64,000 nt of DNA, taken from NCBI GenBank assembly GCA_026018925.1, contig JAKSZU010000026.1, forward strand, positions 15,925,127 through 15,989,126, written 5' to 3'. The notes below the pieces were generated by a model. The model made no database searches. It was given only the letters and a program-made list of their open reading frames with translations, and was not told where the DNA came from. Source of the DNA: Tupaia tana (lineage: Eukaryota > Chordata > Mammalia > Scandentia > Tupaiidae). The translations under genes and the position numbers were made by a program. This document shows, in pieces, positions 20,500 to 30,751 of this stretch. Positions within the stretch are counted from its first letter, which is position 1, and every line of letters begins with the position of its first letter.

Positions 20500-21180
20500 C
20501 ATGGTGATTAGTTTCTGGATGTCCCTGGGACTCAAGCTGGGACAATCAGAGGCAACTTCAAGAAAGTTGTTGGAGGGAACCAGCAGTTAGCGTAATGGCT
20601 ATTTCGCTGGACTCCCACGTAGTCGACCGCAGTTCACGTCCTGGACCCGGTGGCTTAAAACTCACGCCAGGCGCGTGTGCGTGCATGCCCAAGATCCCGA
20701 GAGGAGAATGGAGGAGAAGGGATTGCGGTGTGGTCATCCCCCCTGGGGGGTGATTTCTCGCTTTCTGTCTCTAATGTCTCTGTCTGTCTGGTGAGCGCAC
20801 GCGCCCTATAGCGAAAAAAACTCGCCAAAAAAAAAAAAAAAAAAAAAAAAAGAAAGAAAGAAAGAAAGAAAAAGAAAGTTGCTGGAAATCTTAGGAAGGA
20901 AATCTTTCTGCTGGTTTCTAAGAGGTCAGATTTGAAACTTAGTGCTGCTGTTTGCTGTCTCCATAGAATGGGAGTAGGCGGAGAATCTGCCTGAGAACAA
21001 AGCCAACCCAGAGAAAGCCAACAAGGACAGACCGTGTCTTAATGACCATTTCAGTCCCTTGATCCAGCCATGCCTGCAGCCATCACCCATTGAACTTGTT
21101 GATTTCATGAGCCAGATGCATTTCTTCTTTGGCTTCAGTTAGTCTGAGTTAGTTTTCCATCTCTTACAATCAGAAGAGTC
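20500..21180 (+). mobile_element. Unassigned ancient repeat, copy 1, SINE-interrupted
   Basis: The right half contains TTGATCCAGCCATGCCTGCA, CATTGAACTTGTTGATTTCA, GAGCCAGATGCATTTCTTC and AATCAGAAGAGTCCTAGCA. The same order recurs in diverged form at 43890-44130. This is an old mammalian repeat whose family name I am not sure of. Confidence 0.5.
20575..20872 (+). mobile_element. Type A SINE, young subfamily A1
   Basis: GGGAACCAGCAGTTAGCGTA head, CACGTCCTGGACCCGGTGG, GAGCGCACGCGCCCTATAGC end, then A25 and (GAAA)n. TSD AGAAAGTTGTTGGA (20561-20574) against AGAAAGTTGCTGGA (20873-20886). Confidence 0.95.
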
Positions 21181-21214
21181 CTAGCAATATATAGCTCATT
21201 TTTTAAAAAAAAAA

Positions 21215-21390
21215 ATATTTTATTTAACTTCATTCATTCATTTATTTAAATTTGACCAGAGAGGGGCAGAGCGAGAAAGAAGAAGAAAGAGAGAGAAAAT
21301 GAGAAAGCAAGCCACCAAGTCCGGGACTTGAACCGCCATTGGCTGTGTGGAAATCCAGCACCTTAACCACCACGCCACCCACTGGCCCCC
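21215..21390 (-). mobile_element. Type B SINE
   Basis: ATTCATTCATTTATTTAAAT, TTGACCAGAGAGGGGCAGAG, CCACCCACTGGCCCCC end. AGCTCA plus KTTT lies on both sides. Confidence 0.88.
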
Positions 21391-21594
21391 CACAGCTCAG
21401 TTTACCTGTGGCCTCACCCAGAACTAACAGGCAGAAAGATGACTGCTCAGTGCCACCACCACTAGTAAGTCAGAGCTGACTAATTTTCTGGCACGCTGAT
21501 TTCCTGTGGGTTTCTCTTGCAAACAGGGAGGGAAAATATCAAGAGAGGAAAAAGAAAAGAGAAGGGTAAAAGGCAGGGTACGTATTTTTAGAGT

Positions 21595-22040
21595 AAACAT
21601 TGGAACATAGCAGGCTCAAATCTCTTTGTCACTCATGAGCTCTAAGAGCTTGAGCAAGTGACTCACTCCCTATGATCTTCTGGTTTTTTTGTTTGTTTGT
21701 TTGTTTGTTTGTTTGTTTTGGGGGAGGTTTTTGCTATAGGGCATGTGCTCTCGCCAGAGAGACAGAAAGAGATAAATCATCCCCCAGGGGAGATGGCCAT
21801 GCCACAATCTCTTCCCTTCAATTCTCCCCTTGGGATCTTGAGCATGTATGCACACGCGCCCAGTGTGAGTTTCAAGCCGCTGGATCCGGGACTCGAACCG
21901 CAGTTGACTACATGGGAGCTCAGCAATGTAACCATTATGCCATCTGCTGGTCCCGCTATCCTCCATTTTCTCACCTGGGAGGACGGGTTGATAATATGAC
22001 CCTTGAGTTGCAGTGTGCTGATATGAGTCCTAGAGTCTAA
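21595..22040 (+). mobile_element. MIR remnant hosting a type A SINE
   Basis: TGAGCAAGTGACTCACTCCC on the left and TCCATTTTCTCACCTGGGAG on the right are the two sides of the MIR core. Confidence 0.55.
21684..21955 (-). mobile_element. Type A SINE nested in MIR
   Basis: (GTTT)n tail, GGTTTTTGCTATAGGGCATG, one CT block lost, GGGACTCGAACCGCAG, CATCTGCTGGTCCC end. Confidence 0.9.
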
Positions 22041-22203
22041 ACTCAGAGCAGAAAACTTCATGCGAATCACGTCACTTCCCCCAGGAGGAATGGCACTCCA
22101 CAAGTCTTGACTAATTGTCATAACACGGTCACCCACCCCATTGCCACCAATCCTGGTCCTTGGTTCAACACCAGTAAATATGCGTTTTAATCTGTAGTCC
22201 CCT

Positions 22204-22283
22204 GATTCTCAGTTAAGATGATTTTGCCCCCCCCCCCCCCCCCCCCGGGGAACATTTGGCAATGCTGGAGACATTGTTGTCAC

Positions 22284-22324
<41 letters not shown>

Positions 22325-22400
22325 GGGGGGCTACTGTCATCTTGTGGGTAGACAACAGGGATGCTTGTAAATATCCGCAGTGACCAGACAGCCCCCACCT
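22204..22400. mobile_element. MER20-like hAT remnant with C tract and GT repeat
   Basis: GATTTTGCCCCC (expanded to 20 C at 22227-22246), ACATTTGGCAATGCTGGAGA, TTGTCACAACTG, CTACTGTCATCTTGTGGGTA and CAGGGATGCTTGTAAATATC follow the order I associate with MER20 (hAT-Charlie). (GT)n at 22287-22322 has grown inside it. Confidence 0.6.
22287..22322. repeat. (GT)n microsatellite
   Basis: About 18 GT units. Confidence 0.95.
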
Positions 22401-22925
22401 CAAGCTCTCGCCCAGCCCAGAATGGCGGTTATGCGCTGGCTGAGAAATCCTAGAATTCTAGAAGTCCACTTGGCACAGAGAGCTACTCGAGTCAGTGGAA
22501 CTCTTAGGGGGATGAACCTCCCAGGATGGGAGGCCGGTGGCAGAGCGGGTCCATTCCTGTGTTTTCCGTGGGGCAGGTCCTCGTGGGGACAGACCTGCAC
22601 CCTTGTGAGAAGCATCCCTCTCTTTTCTTTCTCACCACCTGCATGTGCTCGACCTTGGGGCAGGGAAATGCACGCCAGATGTGGCGACACTCCTTCCACC
22701 TCACGTGGTTATGTAAGCAGCACAGGAGGCCCTTACAGATGTGCTCTGCCCAGATGTTCACGGGTTGTACCTGTCGTATGTTCTGTCGGGGGGAATGACT
22801 CAGCTTCGCTCTGAGTTCCCTGGGCTTTGCGAGGGAAGAGATAACGGGTCACAGGGGGTCTCGAGACATGGCTCTCTGGACGTCCAGTCGTCTCCCTCCC
22901 ACTGTCTGCTTCAATAGCTGTAACG
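22401..22925. other. Unassigned GC-rich sequence
   Basis: Open frames on both strands (22380-22814 plus; 22504-22761 minus, Cys-rich, reading NIWAEHICKGLLCCLHNHV). I recognise no protein family, and no start context, splice pattern or domain supports a gene. Confidence 0.35.
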
Positions 22926-23160
22926 GGACAGCGGTGGCCTGGTGGTTTAGGCAGCTGGATCCCACATGGCCAGATCTGGCGGCTTGAAAAACACACCAGG
23001 TGCATGTGCATGCACCCGGAAGGGGGGAGAGATGGAGAAGGGATTTCGACGTGCACATTTCCCGTGGGGGGTGCTTCTCACTCTCCCTCTCTCTCTGTGT
23101 CTCTCCTGCAAGCGCATGTGCCTTCTGGCAAAAATGGAATGAACAAAACCGAACCAAAAC
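22926..23160 (+). mobile_element. Old A SINE
   Basis: GGACAGCGGTGGCCTGGTGG head, GGATCCCACATGGCCAGATC, CTTGAAAAACACACCAGGTG, palindrome decayed to CCCGTGGGGGG, CCTTCTGGCAAAAATGGAAT end. Confidence 0.75.
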
Positions 23161-23611
23161 AGGGACCCTCACCCCGCAGCTCCACACAAGATCATCTCTG
23201 AGGCCCGTGGTAACCATTAGCTTCTCACCAGACTTAGAAACGCTCCCAGGACTCAGATGCAGCGGATGGACTGAATCTCATTTGAGCCTTTTTTTGGTTG
23301 TTAAATATTTGAATTACATTTTTCCTAGCTTTTTTTTGAACATCAATTTAGTGGTATTTAGTCCATTCACAATCTGGTACAATCACCATCTTTATCTAGT
23401 TGCAAAATATTTTCACTACCCGGAAAGGAAATTTACTACCCATTATTTTTTCACCCTAAACCTCTGGCCCCTGGTCCCCGACCACCACTCAGCTGCTTCT
23501 GTCTCTATGGACACGTTCTTAACATGATGCTTTCAAGGGTCCATCCACATAGTAGCATGTATCGCTACTTCATTTTTTGTTTATTTGTTTTTATTAAAGA
23601 ATTATTTGTTT

Positions 23612-23868
23612 GGGGCCAGCAGGTGGTGTAGTGGTTAAGGCACTGGACTCCCATATAGCTGGCCGCAGTTCATGTCCCAGACCCAGAGGCTTAGAACTCA
23701 CATTGGGCGCATGCGTGTGTATACCCAAAATCCTAAGAGGAGAATGGAGGAGAAGGGGTTGCAGTGTGGTCATCCCCCCTGGGGCCAGGGGGCGATTTCT
23801 TGCTTTCTCTCTCTCTCTGGTGAGCACATGCAGACTATAGCAAAAATCTGTCTCTCAAAAAAAAAATC
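23612..23868 (+). mobile_element. Type A SINE inside L1
   Basis: GGGGCCAGCAGGTGGTGTAG head (B-like), full A body with an insertion GGGCCAGGGGGCG in the palindrome, CTATAGCAAAAATCTGTCTC end. Confidence 0.9.
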
Positions 23869-24044
23869 ATTTATTTTATTTTATTTATTATTGTTTGATT
23901 TTTATTTCTGATAGGTCGTGTGCGTGCACTGGAGAGAGAGGGAGAGAGAGAGAGAGAGAGAAAGTCACTGGGTCCAGGACTTGAACCATAGTCGACCATG
24001 TTGGTAGTCCAGTGCCCCAACCACCATGCCACCTGCTGGCCCCC
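23869..24044 (-). mobile_element. Type B-like SINE inside L1
   Basis: TTTATTTTATTTATTATTG tail, an A-type GGTCGTGTGCGTGCACTGG piece, purine block, CCACCTGCTGGCCCCC end. The pair is flanked by CTTCATTTKTTT. Confidence 0.85.
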
Positions 24045-24444
24045 CTTCATTTGTTTTTAATGCTGAGTAATATTCCCCTGTATGGACAGACCACTCTGTG
24101 CTTATTTAGTCATCTGGTGATGGACTTTTGGATGGTCTCCACCTTTTGGCTCTCATGAAAAGCACTGCTATGGACCTGTACTTGGGCATCTGCTTTTTGT
24201 TCTTTGGGGCATACACCTAGGAGTGGAATTGCTGGGTCATATGATAATTCTCTGACTTTTTAAGGAATTCCCAACCTTCCCATAGTGGCTGAGTCATTTT
24301 ATTTTTCCTGGTACGGCAATATATCAGGGTTCCAATTTCTCTGCATCCTCACCAACATTTGTTACCTTCCAGTTCGTTTATTTTATTATAGCCATCCTAG
24401 TGAGTATGAAGTGACAACTCTCTGTGGTTCAATTACATTTTAAC

Positions 24445-24676
24445 ATGTCAAGTGAAAATTTCACATAAAAGTTCAGATGAACAGCTCCTCTTGAGAAAGG
24501 AGAGACCTGTCCACATAGTTGGGCGGGACAGGCATTGTCTGGAGCTTCAGGGCAGCTGCCCCCTTGGCTGGGACATTCCTTTCTTCCTCCTCCACAAGCC
24601 ACACCCTTCTCTAATGGTTTCCCCTTGCTGCCCAGTTGTCTACTACTTCTCAGGATATGCCACTGTTGTTTTTCTT
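24445..24676. other. Unassigned sequence
   Basis: No recognised repeat or gene. Confidence 0.35.
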
Positions 24677-24692
24677 AAAGAAGAAGCTGGTG

Positions 24693-24970
24693 AGGGGCCA
24701 GCAGGTGGCATGGTGGTTGAGACACTGGACTCCCACACGGCCAACTGCAGTTTGAGTCCTGGACCCAGCAGGTTGAAAATGATGCCAGGCATGTGTGCGT
24801 GCGTGCCCAAAATCCCAGGAGGAGAATGGAGGAGAAGGGATTATGGCATGGCCGTCCCACCCTCACCCCCTGGGGGTGATTTTTCACCTTCCCTCTCACT
24901 GTCTCTCTCCAGTGAGTGCTCTTGACCTATGGCAAAAACCTTAAGAACACATACTTTCTTTTAAATAAAT
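24693..24970 (+). mobile_element. Type A SINE
   Basis: GGGGCCAGCAGGTGGCATGG head, palindrome split by CACCCTCACCC, TGACCTATGGCAAAAACCTT end. TSD AAAGAAGAAGCTGGTG at 24677-24692 and 24971-24986 is identical (16 bp). Confidence 0.95.
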
Positions 24971-24986
24971 AAAGAAGAAGCTGGTG

Positions 24987-25291
24987 CCCACGTCTCCACC
25001 AAAAGTGAGGAACAGAGTCGACACACTTGGAGGGGCCTGGGATTCTGGAGTACAGAGAGGCCCATAATCATCTGTGGAAACATTTACTCCGTGCCTCAGT
25101 TATTTGTTTGTTTCTGTCACCTAGTTCCTAAGGACATCTGAGTGAGCAACACGCACCCGCAGCCAGCTCTGTCCCCTCCCCTTCCTTAGGGGTAGCGTGG
25201 GGACCTCGCCAGCCGTCCTTGGCATTCCTTGGCATCCCCCCACGGGGTTTTCTGGGGGCCTGTGCCCCGACTGCTCCTTCTGCCTGGAGCT
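24987..25291. other. Unassigned sequence
   Basis: No recognised feature. Confidence 0.35.
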
Positions 25292-25306
25292 CCCGACCTA
25301 ACTCTT

Positions 25307-25570
25307 TTTTTTTTTTTTTTTGGAGAGGTTTTTGCTATAGAGCGCGTGCGCTCGCCAGACAGACACAGACAGAGAGACAGAAAGTGAGAAATCACCCCCC
25401 AGGGGGGATGGTCATGCCGCAATCCCTTCTCCTCCATTCTCCTCTCGGGATCTTGGGCACGCACGCACACGCGCCCGGCGTGAGTTTTAAGCCACCGGGT
25501 CCGGGACGCGAACCGCGGTCAACTACGTGGGAGTCCAGCGACATAGCCATTACACTAACTGCTGGTTCCC
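25307..25570 (-). mobile_element. Type A SINE, young subfamily A1
   Basis: GGTTTTTGCTATAGAGCGCG, GGGACGCGAACCGCGG in place of the canonical B box, AACTGCTGGTTCCC end. TSD CCCGACCTAACTCTT at 25292-25306 and 25570-25584 is identical. Confidence 0.96.
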
Positions 25571-25584
25571 CCGACCTAACTCTT

Positions 25585-25945
25585 CACTTGCACAGCCCCG
25601 TTCCTTTTTGGGTCTTGGTTGAAGTTCTATTTTCTCAGCAAAGGCTTTCCAGGTGCTCCAGAGTGGCTCAAGCATCCCTGCTGTGTGCTCACAGGAGTGG
25701 ACTCCAAGTTCTCATCCCCGCCGGCACTAATGAATCGCTTTTGTGGGTCTTTCTCTCTTTATGGAATTTGGACCCGGGATGCACACTTTCCTAGAATCAC
25801 ACTTCTCAGCTTATGCCACGCAGTCACCATTTGTCTATTCAAGGGCCCTCTCGTGCCTTCTTGTATTATTTTTGCCTTGGTCTCCCGTTGGCACGTCTTT
25901 CTGCCTCCCACAGGCAGCGACTCCAGCGCCTTTAAAATAGATTCT
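25585..25945. other. Unassigned sequence
   Basis: CTTTCCAGGTGCTCCAGAG and GGTCTTTCTCTCTTTATGGA recall MIR/L2-like tails, but too weakly to call. No gene. Confidence 0.3.
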
Positions 25946-26330
25946 GCCAACCCACTTTCTGGTGCTTATGAAACATATATAGCGTCGTTCTGTAAATGTA
26001 TATTTTAAATTTGTGTCAATGGCATGGTGTCATCAATCTCAGTCTAGTTCCTACTTTTTTTTCCCCCTTCTCGTCATTTTTAAGACCCAGCCATGATGAT
26101 AGATGCAAACCCAGTGTATTGTGTACAAATAGCTGCGCATGATTCCATCATCTGTGTGTATCACAACTGATGCATCCATTTCCGCCGGTCCTAGACAAGT
26201 AGGTCATTTCTGGCTCCCTGCTGTGACAATCTGGGCTGCCACCAACGCCCTCACTCATCTCTTCTTGTCGTCTTACAATGTGTAGGAGTGACTCTAGGAT
26301 ACACACCCAGGAGAGGGGGCGCCGTTACAG
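25946..26330 (-). mobile_element. Old L1 3'-UTR fragment
   Basis: TATAGCGTCGTTCTGTAAAT, CATGATTCCATCATCTGTGT, TGACTCTAGGATACACACCC follow the order of reverse-strand old L1 3' UTRs in diverged form. Confidence 0.45.
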
Positions 26331-26372
26331 ATCTTTGGGGGTTGAATTGCTTCCCTTGAAAAACTATATGAA

Positions 26373-26628
26373 AGGACCAGCAGATGGCATAATGGTTACA
26401 TTGCTGGACTCCCACATAGCTGACCATGGTTCAAGTCCCAGGCCCAGTGGCTTGAAACTCATACTGGGCATGTATACATGTGTGCCCAAAATCTTGAGAG
26501 GAGAAGGGATTGTGGTGTGGCCACCCTTCTAGGGGGTGATTTCTCTCACTATCTGTCTCTCTGGCAAGCATGCACACCCTATAACAAGAATCCCTCTTAA
26601 AAAGAAAAGAAAAGAAAAAAAAGAAAAG

Positions 26629-26659
<31 letters not shown>

Positions 26660-26661
26660 GA
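26373..26661 (+). mobile_element. Type A SINE with (AAAAG)n tail
   Basis: GGACCAGCAGATGGCATAAT head, body shortened before GGAGAAGGGATTGTGGTG, CACCCTATAACAAGAATCCC end. The tail has become (AAAAG)n at 26601-26661. Confidence 0.9.
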
Positions 26662-26674
26662 AATGTTCAAGTCT

Positions 26675-26990
26675 TACTCCTCAGTAGCTCAAAACATGAC
26701 CTTATTTAGAACAGTCCTTGGAGGTGTAATTAGTTAAGACGAGGTCATATTGAAGTTGGGTGGGCCTCTAATCCAAGATGACTGGTGTCCTTATAAGAAG
26801 AGGAAAACAATGTGAGGACAGAGACACGGGGAGAAGCCCATGTGACTCTGGAGGAGTGACTAGAGTGATGCAGCTGCAAGCCAAGGAATGCCAAGGATTG
26901 TTGGCCACCATCAGAAGAGGAAAAGAAGGGACCCAGAGACACCAAGACAGCATGGCCCTGCTAACATGGATCCTAGGTCTGCATCCATGA
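26675..26990 (+). mobile_element. LTR-like ancient repeat, copy 1 (partial)
   Basis: TTAGTTAAGACGAGGTCATA, CTCTAATCCAAGATGACTGG, TGTCCTTATAAGAAGAGGAA, GATGCAGCTGCAAGCCAAGG. The same order recurs at 30618 and 38996, all on the plus strand. It looks like a MaLR/MLT-type LTR or related old repeat; the family name is uncertain. It carries no coding part. Confidence 0.55.
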
Positions 26991-27059
26991 ATTTCTGGAT
27001 GTTTAGAATGTATTCAATGATGAATATTGGCAATTTGGTTCACAGTCATATAATTATAA

Positions 27060-27490
27060 ACTATATCCATTCTTTCATTATTCATCCATCTATCATCCAT
27101 CAGTACCCATCCATCCTTTCATCACCATCCATGTGTCACCTATCCATCACCCATCCATCCTTTCATCATCTATCATCCATCCATCACCCATCCATCTTTT
27201 CATCATCCATCCATCATCTATTAATCCATCCATTCATCCATGATGCACCCATCCAGCCATCCATCAACCATCCGTCCATCATCCATTCATCTATCATCCA
27301 TCCATTCATCCATCATTCACCTAGTAATTCATCATCCATCTATCCATCATCCATCCATCCGTCCATCATCCATCCATTCATCCATCATCCATCCATCCAT
27401 CCATCCATCTTGCATCTATCTTTTCATCATCCAGCCATCCATCACCCACCCATCCTTTCATCATCCTTCCACTTATCCATCCATGCATCT
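27060..27490. repeat. (ATCC)n-rich tandem array
   Basis: About 430 bp of imperfect ATCC/CATC tetramers with TTTC interruptions. It creates a 241-codon Ser/His/Pro/Ile frame (26888-27613) that is an artefact of the repeat. Confidence 0.95.
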
Positions 27491-27920
27491 TTTTACTCAT
27501 TCTATAGGTTCTTATTGGGTTCTGGGCTCACTGCTCAGTTCTGGGCTCACAATGACAATCTAAACAGGTCTTTCCCTCATTGTGTTCACATTAGTAGAGA
27601 AGACAGACATTAAACTAATACATATTTAGCGGCATGTATGATAAGCTCTGTAAAAGGACAATGCAGTGCCCATTAGCACAAAGCCTGGGGGGTATGGAGG
27701 ACTTTACTGCAAAGGTGACACTGAAACTGAAGCTGAGGGAGGGGTAGGGACTGTCCAGAGAGAACATATGCAGAATAGCTTCCCACCCAGGGCAGAACAG
27801 GTGTGCATAGTTTGAAGCAGGAAAGCACCTTGTGCATGTGAAGATGTGAAAGAAAGCCAGCCATGCTGGAGTGGAGGGAGAATGGGAGAGTCGCCTGAGG
27901 TGGAGCTTGATGGTTGTGTT
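27491..27920. mobile_element. Probable L2 3' fragment
   Basis: TTCCCTCATTGTGTTCACAT, AGAAGACAGACATTAAACTA, GATAAGCTCTGTAAAAGGA, CAGAATAGCTTCCCACCCAG, AGCCAGCCATGCTGGAGTGG are in the L2 tail order. Confidence 0.5.
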
Positions 27921-29164
27921 GGAGCCAGTATCTCCGAGTATCCGCTAGGTATCTACACCTTGGTGGTGAAGCAGCATGCCAGATTAGGAGTAGAAATCAG
28001 TTCCAGCCCATCCCCATGGCTCAGTTTAAAGCCAGCTTTCCTTAGTTTGCTGACTACGACATGGGCATACCGATATTCACCCCATAAAAAAGGAGACCAA
28101 CAGTACAATACCCTTGGAGAGCCTCAAGGCTCCAGAAGGGAAAATGTTTGTAAACCTACCCATTTTTCTATCATTCAAAAAAGCCCATGAGTTAGCCATG
28201 CATGCAGCAAAAAAAAAACAAAAACAAAAACAAAACACAAAGGAAATGTTGACTTACTGCATCTACCTAGTTCCAGTTTCTCTGGGGAACCGGACGATGC
28301 GGGCTCGTCTCCTGTCTCCTAGAACACGGCTGTGAAACAGTAAAGGTGGATCATGACAGATGAGGCAGCAGAGAAGGCGAAAGGTTAGGTCGCCTCCCAA
28401 GGTCATGCCAAAGACAGCAAAAGAGGCTGGGGTAGGAGACAAGCTTCCAGCCTCCTGGCCCTCTGCCAAACACACGATAGCCAGGCCAGAGAAGAATCGC
28501 TTTCCTTGGTATTGAGAAATACCACCGAGAGCTAATTTCTCCCCAGTAGTTACAGTGAGTGGAGAAGAGCACTTGACCTAGAGTCTTGTCAGGGGGGAGG
28601 TCTGTCACACAGACGATGAAAACAGTCAGCTGGCTATTATATCTCCATTTCTCCGGGGCTGCTCCCTGTCCACAGAAAGAGAACGCGAGAGCCCCAATCA
28701 GGGCTGGAGAGCTGGCCTGCAACACATCCACTCAGGGCTGTCAATAATTGGGTTTTACGGACGCCCGGATTCATAGGCTACCGCTTAGTGCCTCTCCATC
28801 GATTTAACTATCATTTCAGGCCCAGAGCTCACAGCTAGAAACCAGCCTCCATAAAAACCCCACGTCGTGACACCTCCCTTCTGGTTTGGGATACCACATT
28901 CCATTAGGAGAAACAGACTACTGAGAGGAGTGTCTGCTGGATGAGCCCGACATGAGAATCTCACTGAGCAATTACGGGGCTGCCCTGTTAGAAGGAATCA
29001 CCTTGGGACACGCATGAGGCTTGGTAGATGGGCAGGCAGAGCTGGGAAGAGAATGCAGGCAACCAAGCCCGTGTCCCACGGTTTTGGGAGTCTCCAGCTT
29101 CTCCCTCGGAAGCCCCTAGGGTATGGTGCTGCAGAGACCTTTCCTGACCTCACTGCAGAGTCTA
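27921..29164. other. SINE-poor sequence, no gene
   Basis: About 1.3 kb with no lineage SINE. CTGTCAATAATTGGGTTTTA at 28738 lies in an AT-rich pocket of otherwise GC-moderate text of the kind seen in conserved non-coding DNA, but conservation cannot be judged from one sequence. Frames are short and unrecognised. Confidence 0.4.
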
Positions 29165-29240
29165 AACAATGAGCAATGTTTATTGAGTGGCTACTGAGTC
29201 CAGGTCCTGGGTTACACAGGGAAAATACAGGCTTTAAGAG
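29165..29240. mobile_element. L2-like tail fragment
   Basis: ATGTTTATTGAGTGGCTACT and CCAGGTCCTGGGTTACACAG match the usual L2 tail theme. Confidence 0.4.
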
Positions 29241-29286
29241 ATAGACCTTGGCCTTACAGACTTTTGCTCTACATCAGAAGGTGGCA

Positions 29287-29455
29287 GGGCTGGACGGTGG
29301 TGCAGTGGTGTTGCCGTGCTCTGTGAGGCTGACCCACATGGGAGGGTTCTGGGTTCGCGTCTGGAGACCTCCCGGAATACACTGGACACACGAGCACGAA
29401 TTGGGGCTGGCTGAGGCCGGGTGTGTATTGCCGTGTGGAGACCCCGCTGGAGGTG

Positions 29456-29501
<46 letters not shown>
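29287..29501 (+). mobile_element. Type C SINE
   Basis: GGGCTGGACGGTGGTGCAGT head, TGGGTTCGCGTCTGGAGACC at the B box, GAGACCCCGCTGGAGGTGCC, then (CT)22 at 29456-29499. Confidence 0.75.
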
Positions 29502-29503
<2 letters not shown>

Positions 29504-29516
29504 ATAAGCTTTTTAT

Positions 29517-29787
29517 TTTTCTTTTTCCTTTCTTTTTTTGAACTTTTTTGTTTTTTAGAGAGATTTTTGCTATAGGGTGTGCATGCTCACCAGAGAGACA
29601 GAGAGAGACAGAAAGTGAGAGGGGGATGGCCATGCCTCAATCCTGTCTCCTCCATTCTCTTGGGATTTGGGGCACACCCGCACACGTGCCCAGTGTGGGT
29701 TTCAAGTCCCTGGGTCCGGGACCTGAACTGTGGCTGACCATGTGGGAGTCCAGCAACATAACCATTATACCATCTGCTGGTCCCAAC
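29517..29787 (-). mobile_element. Type A SINE inserted in type C tail
   Basis: T-rich start, GAGATTTTTGCTATAGGGTG, most of the palindrome lost (AGTGAGAGGGGGATGG), CATCTGCTGGTCCC end. TSD AGATAAGCTTTTTAT at 29502-29516 and 29788-29802 is identical. Confidence 0.93.
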
Positions 29788-29816
29788 AGATAAGCTTTTT
29801 ATAAAGAAGGTAAACA

Positions 29817-30094
29817 GGGACCAGTGGATAGCGTAATGGATACACTGCCGGACTCTCGTGTAATCAACCGTGGTTCAAGTCCCGGACCCAGCAGCTTAAA
29901 ACTTACTCTGGGTGTGTGAATGTGTGAGTTTTAACCCAAAATCTCAAGAGGAGAATGGAGGAGAAGGGATTGTGGCATGGCCACCCACACCCTAGGGAGT
30001 GATTTCTTGCTTTCTGTCTCTCTGTCTCTCCAGCGAACACATGCACCCAATGACAAAAATCTCTCTAAATAAATAAATAAATAAGATAAATAAG
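29817..30094 (+). mobile_element. Type A SINE
   Basis: AGGGACCAGTGGATAGCGTA head, CAATGACAAAAATCTCTCTA end with (AAAT)n tail that runs directly into the MITE. Confidence 0.9.
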
Positions 30095-30096
30095 TA

Positions 30097-30166
30097 TTGG
30101 GTTGTCAGAAAAGTCATGACGTATTTTTCTGCACAAAAATGCATCATGACTTTTCTGACAACCCAA
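30097..30166. mobile_element. Intact 70-bp mariner-like MITE
   Basis: TTGGGTTGTCAGAAAAGTCA begins the left arm. The right arm is its exact reverse complement for 24 bp. TA dinucleotides (30095-30096, 30167-30168) flank it, as expected for Tc1/mariner target duplication. The centre is only about 20 bp, so it is a deletion derivative without transposase. Older copies are at 7359 and 31585. Confidence 0.85.
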
Positions 30167-30292
30167 TAGCCATAGATGATAGATCATAGATAGATAAATA
30201 CATATCAGTAACCCTGCGGTCTGTGCTCATTTCTAACTAAACAATGCTAAAATTAAACACACTAGGGCAAATTTAGAAAATAGGTGGCCCTT

Positions 30293-30551
30293 GGGACCAG
30301 CAGTTGGCGTAATGGCTATGTCGCTGGACTCCCATGTAGTCGACCGCGGTTCGAGTCCCAGACCCGGTAGCTTAAACTCACACCGGGCGTGTGTGCGTGC
30401 GTGCCCAAGATCCCGAGAGGAGAATGGAGGAGAAGGGATTGCGGCGTGGCCATCCCCCCTGGGGGGTGATTTCTCACTTTCTGTCTCTTTGTCTCTCTCT
30501 GCCTTTCTGGCGAGTGCACGCGCCCTATAGCAAAAACCTCTCAAAAGAAAA
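30293..30551 (+). mobile_element. Type A SINE, young subfamily A2
   Basis: Near-consensus copy: GGTTCGAGTCCCAG B box, intact palindrome, CACGCGCCCTATAGCAAAAA end. TSD of 17 bp ending TAGGTGGCCCTT (30276-30292 and 30552-30568) is identical. Confidence 0.97.
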
Positions 30552-30751
30552 GAAAATAGGTGGCCCTTCTCCTCCCCTCGCCCGTGGTGGAAGTCCCTCA
30601 TTACTCATGGATCTGTAAGGGGTTGAATTATGTCCTCCACAAAAGACACATTGAGGTCCTAGCTACCAGTGCCGGTCAATGTGGTCTCCGCAGATGTAAT
30701 CAGTCTAGAGTGAGGTCGCTGGGGAGGCCTAATCTAATGACAGTGCCCTTT

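Larger units (their letters stand above)
23270..24440 (-). mobile_element. L1 3'-UTR fragment, SINE-interrupted
   Basis: Left of the SINE pair: TTAGTGGTATTTAGTCCATT, CAATCACCATCTTTATCTAG, GCTTTCAAGGGTCCATCCAC. Right: GAGTAATATTCCCCTGTATG, GAGTGGAATTGCTGGGTCAT, CCAACATTTGTTACCTTCCA, ATTATAGCCATCCTAGTGAG. This is the standard reverse-strand order of L1MA-MC-type 3' UTRs. Confidence 0.75.

Noticed and set aside
20501..20880. Exciting new multi-gene system
   Set aside because: All repeated structure here and elsewhere in the window is explained by retroposons, MITEs and microsatellites.
27060..27490. CRISPR-like array
   Set aside because: Units are 4 nt with no unique spacers; it is a simple tandem repeat in mammalian DNA.
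26888..27613. 241-codon frame rich in Ser, His, Pro and Ile
   Set aside because: Produced by the (ATCC)n array, whose 4-nt unit lacks stop codons in this frame.
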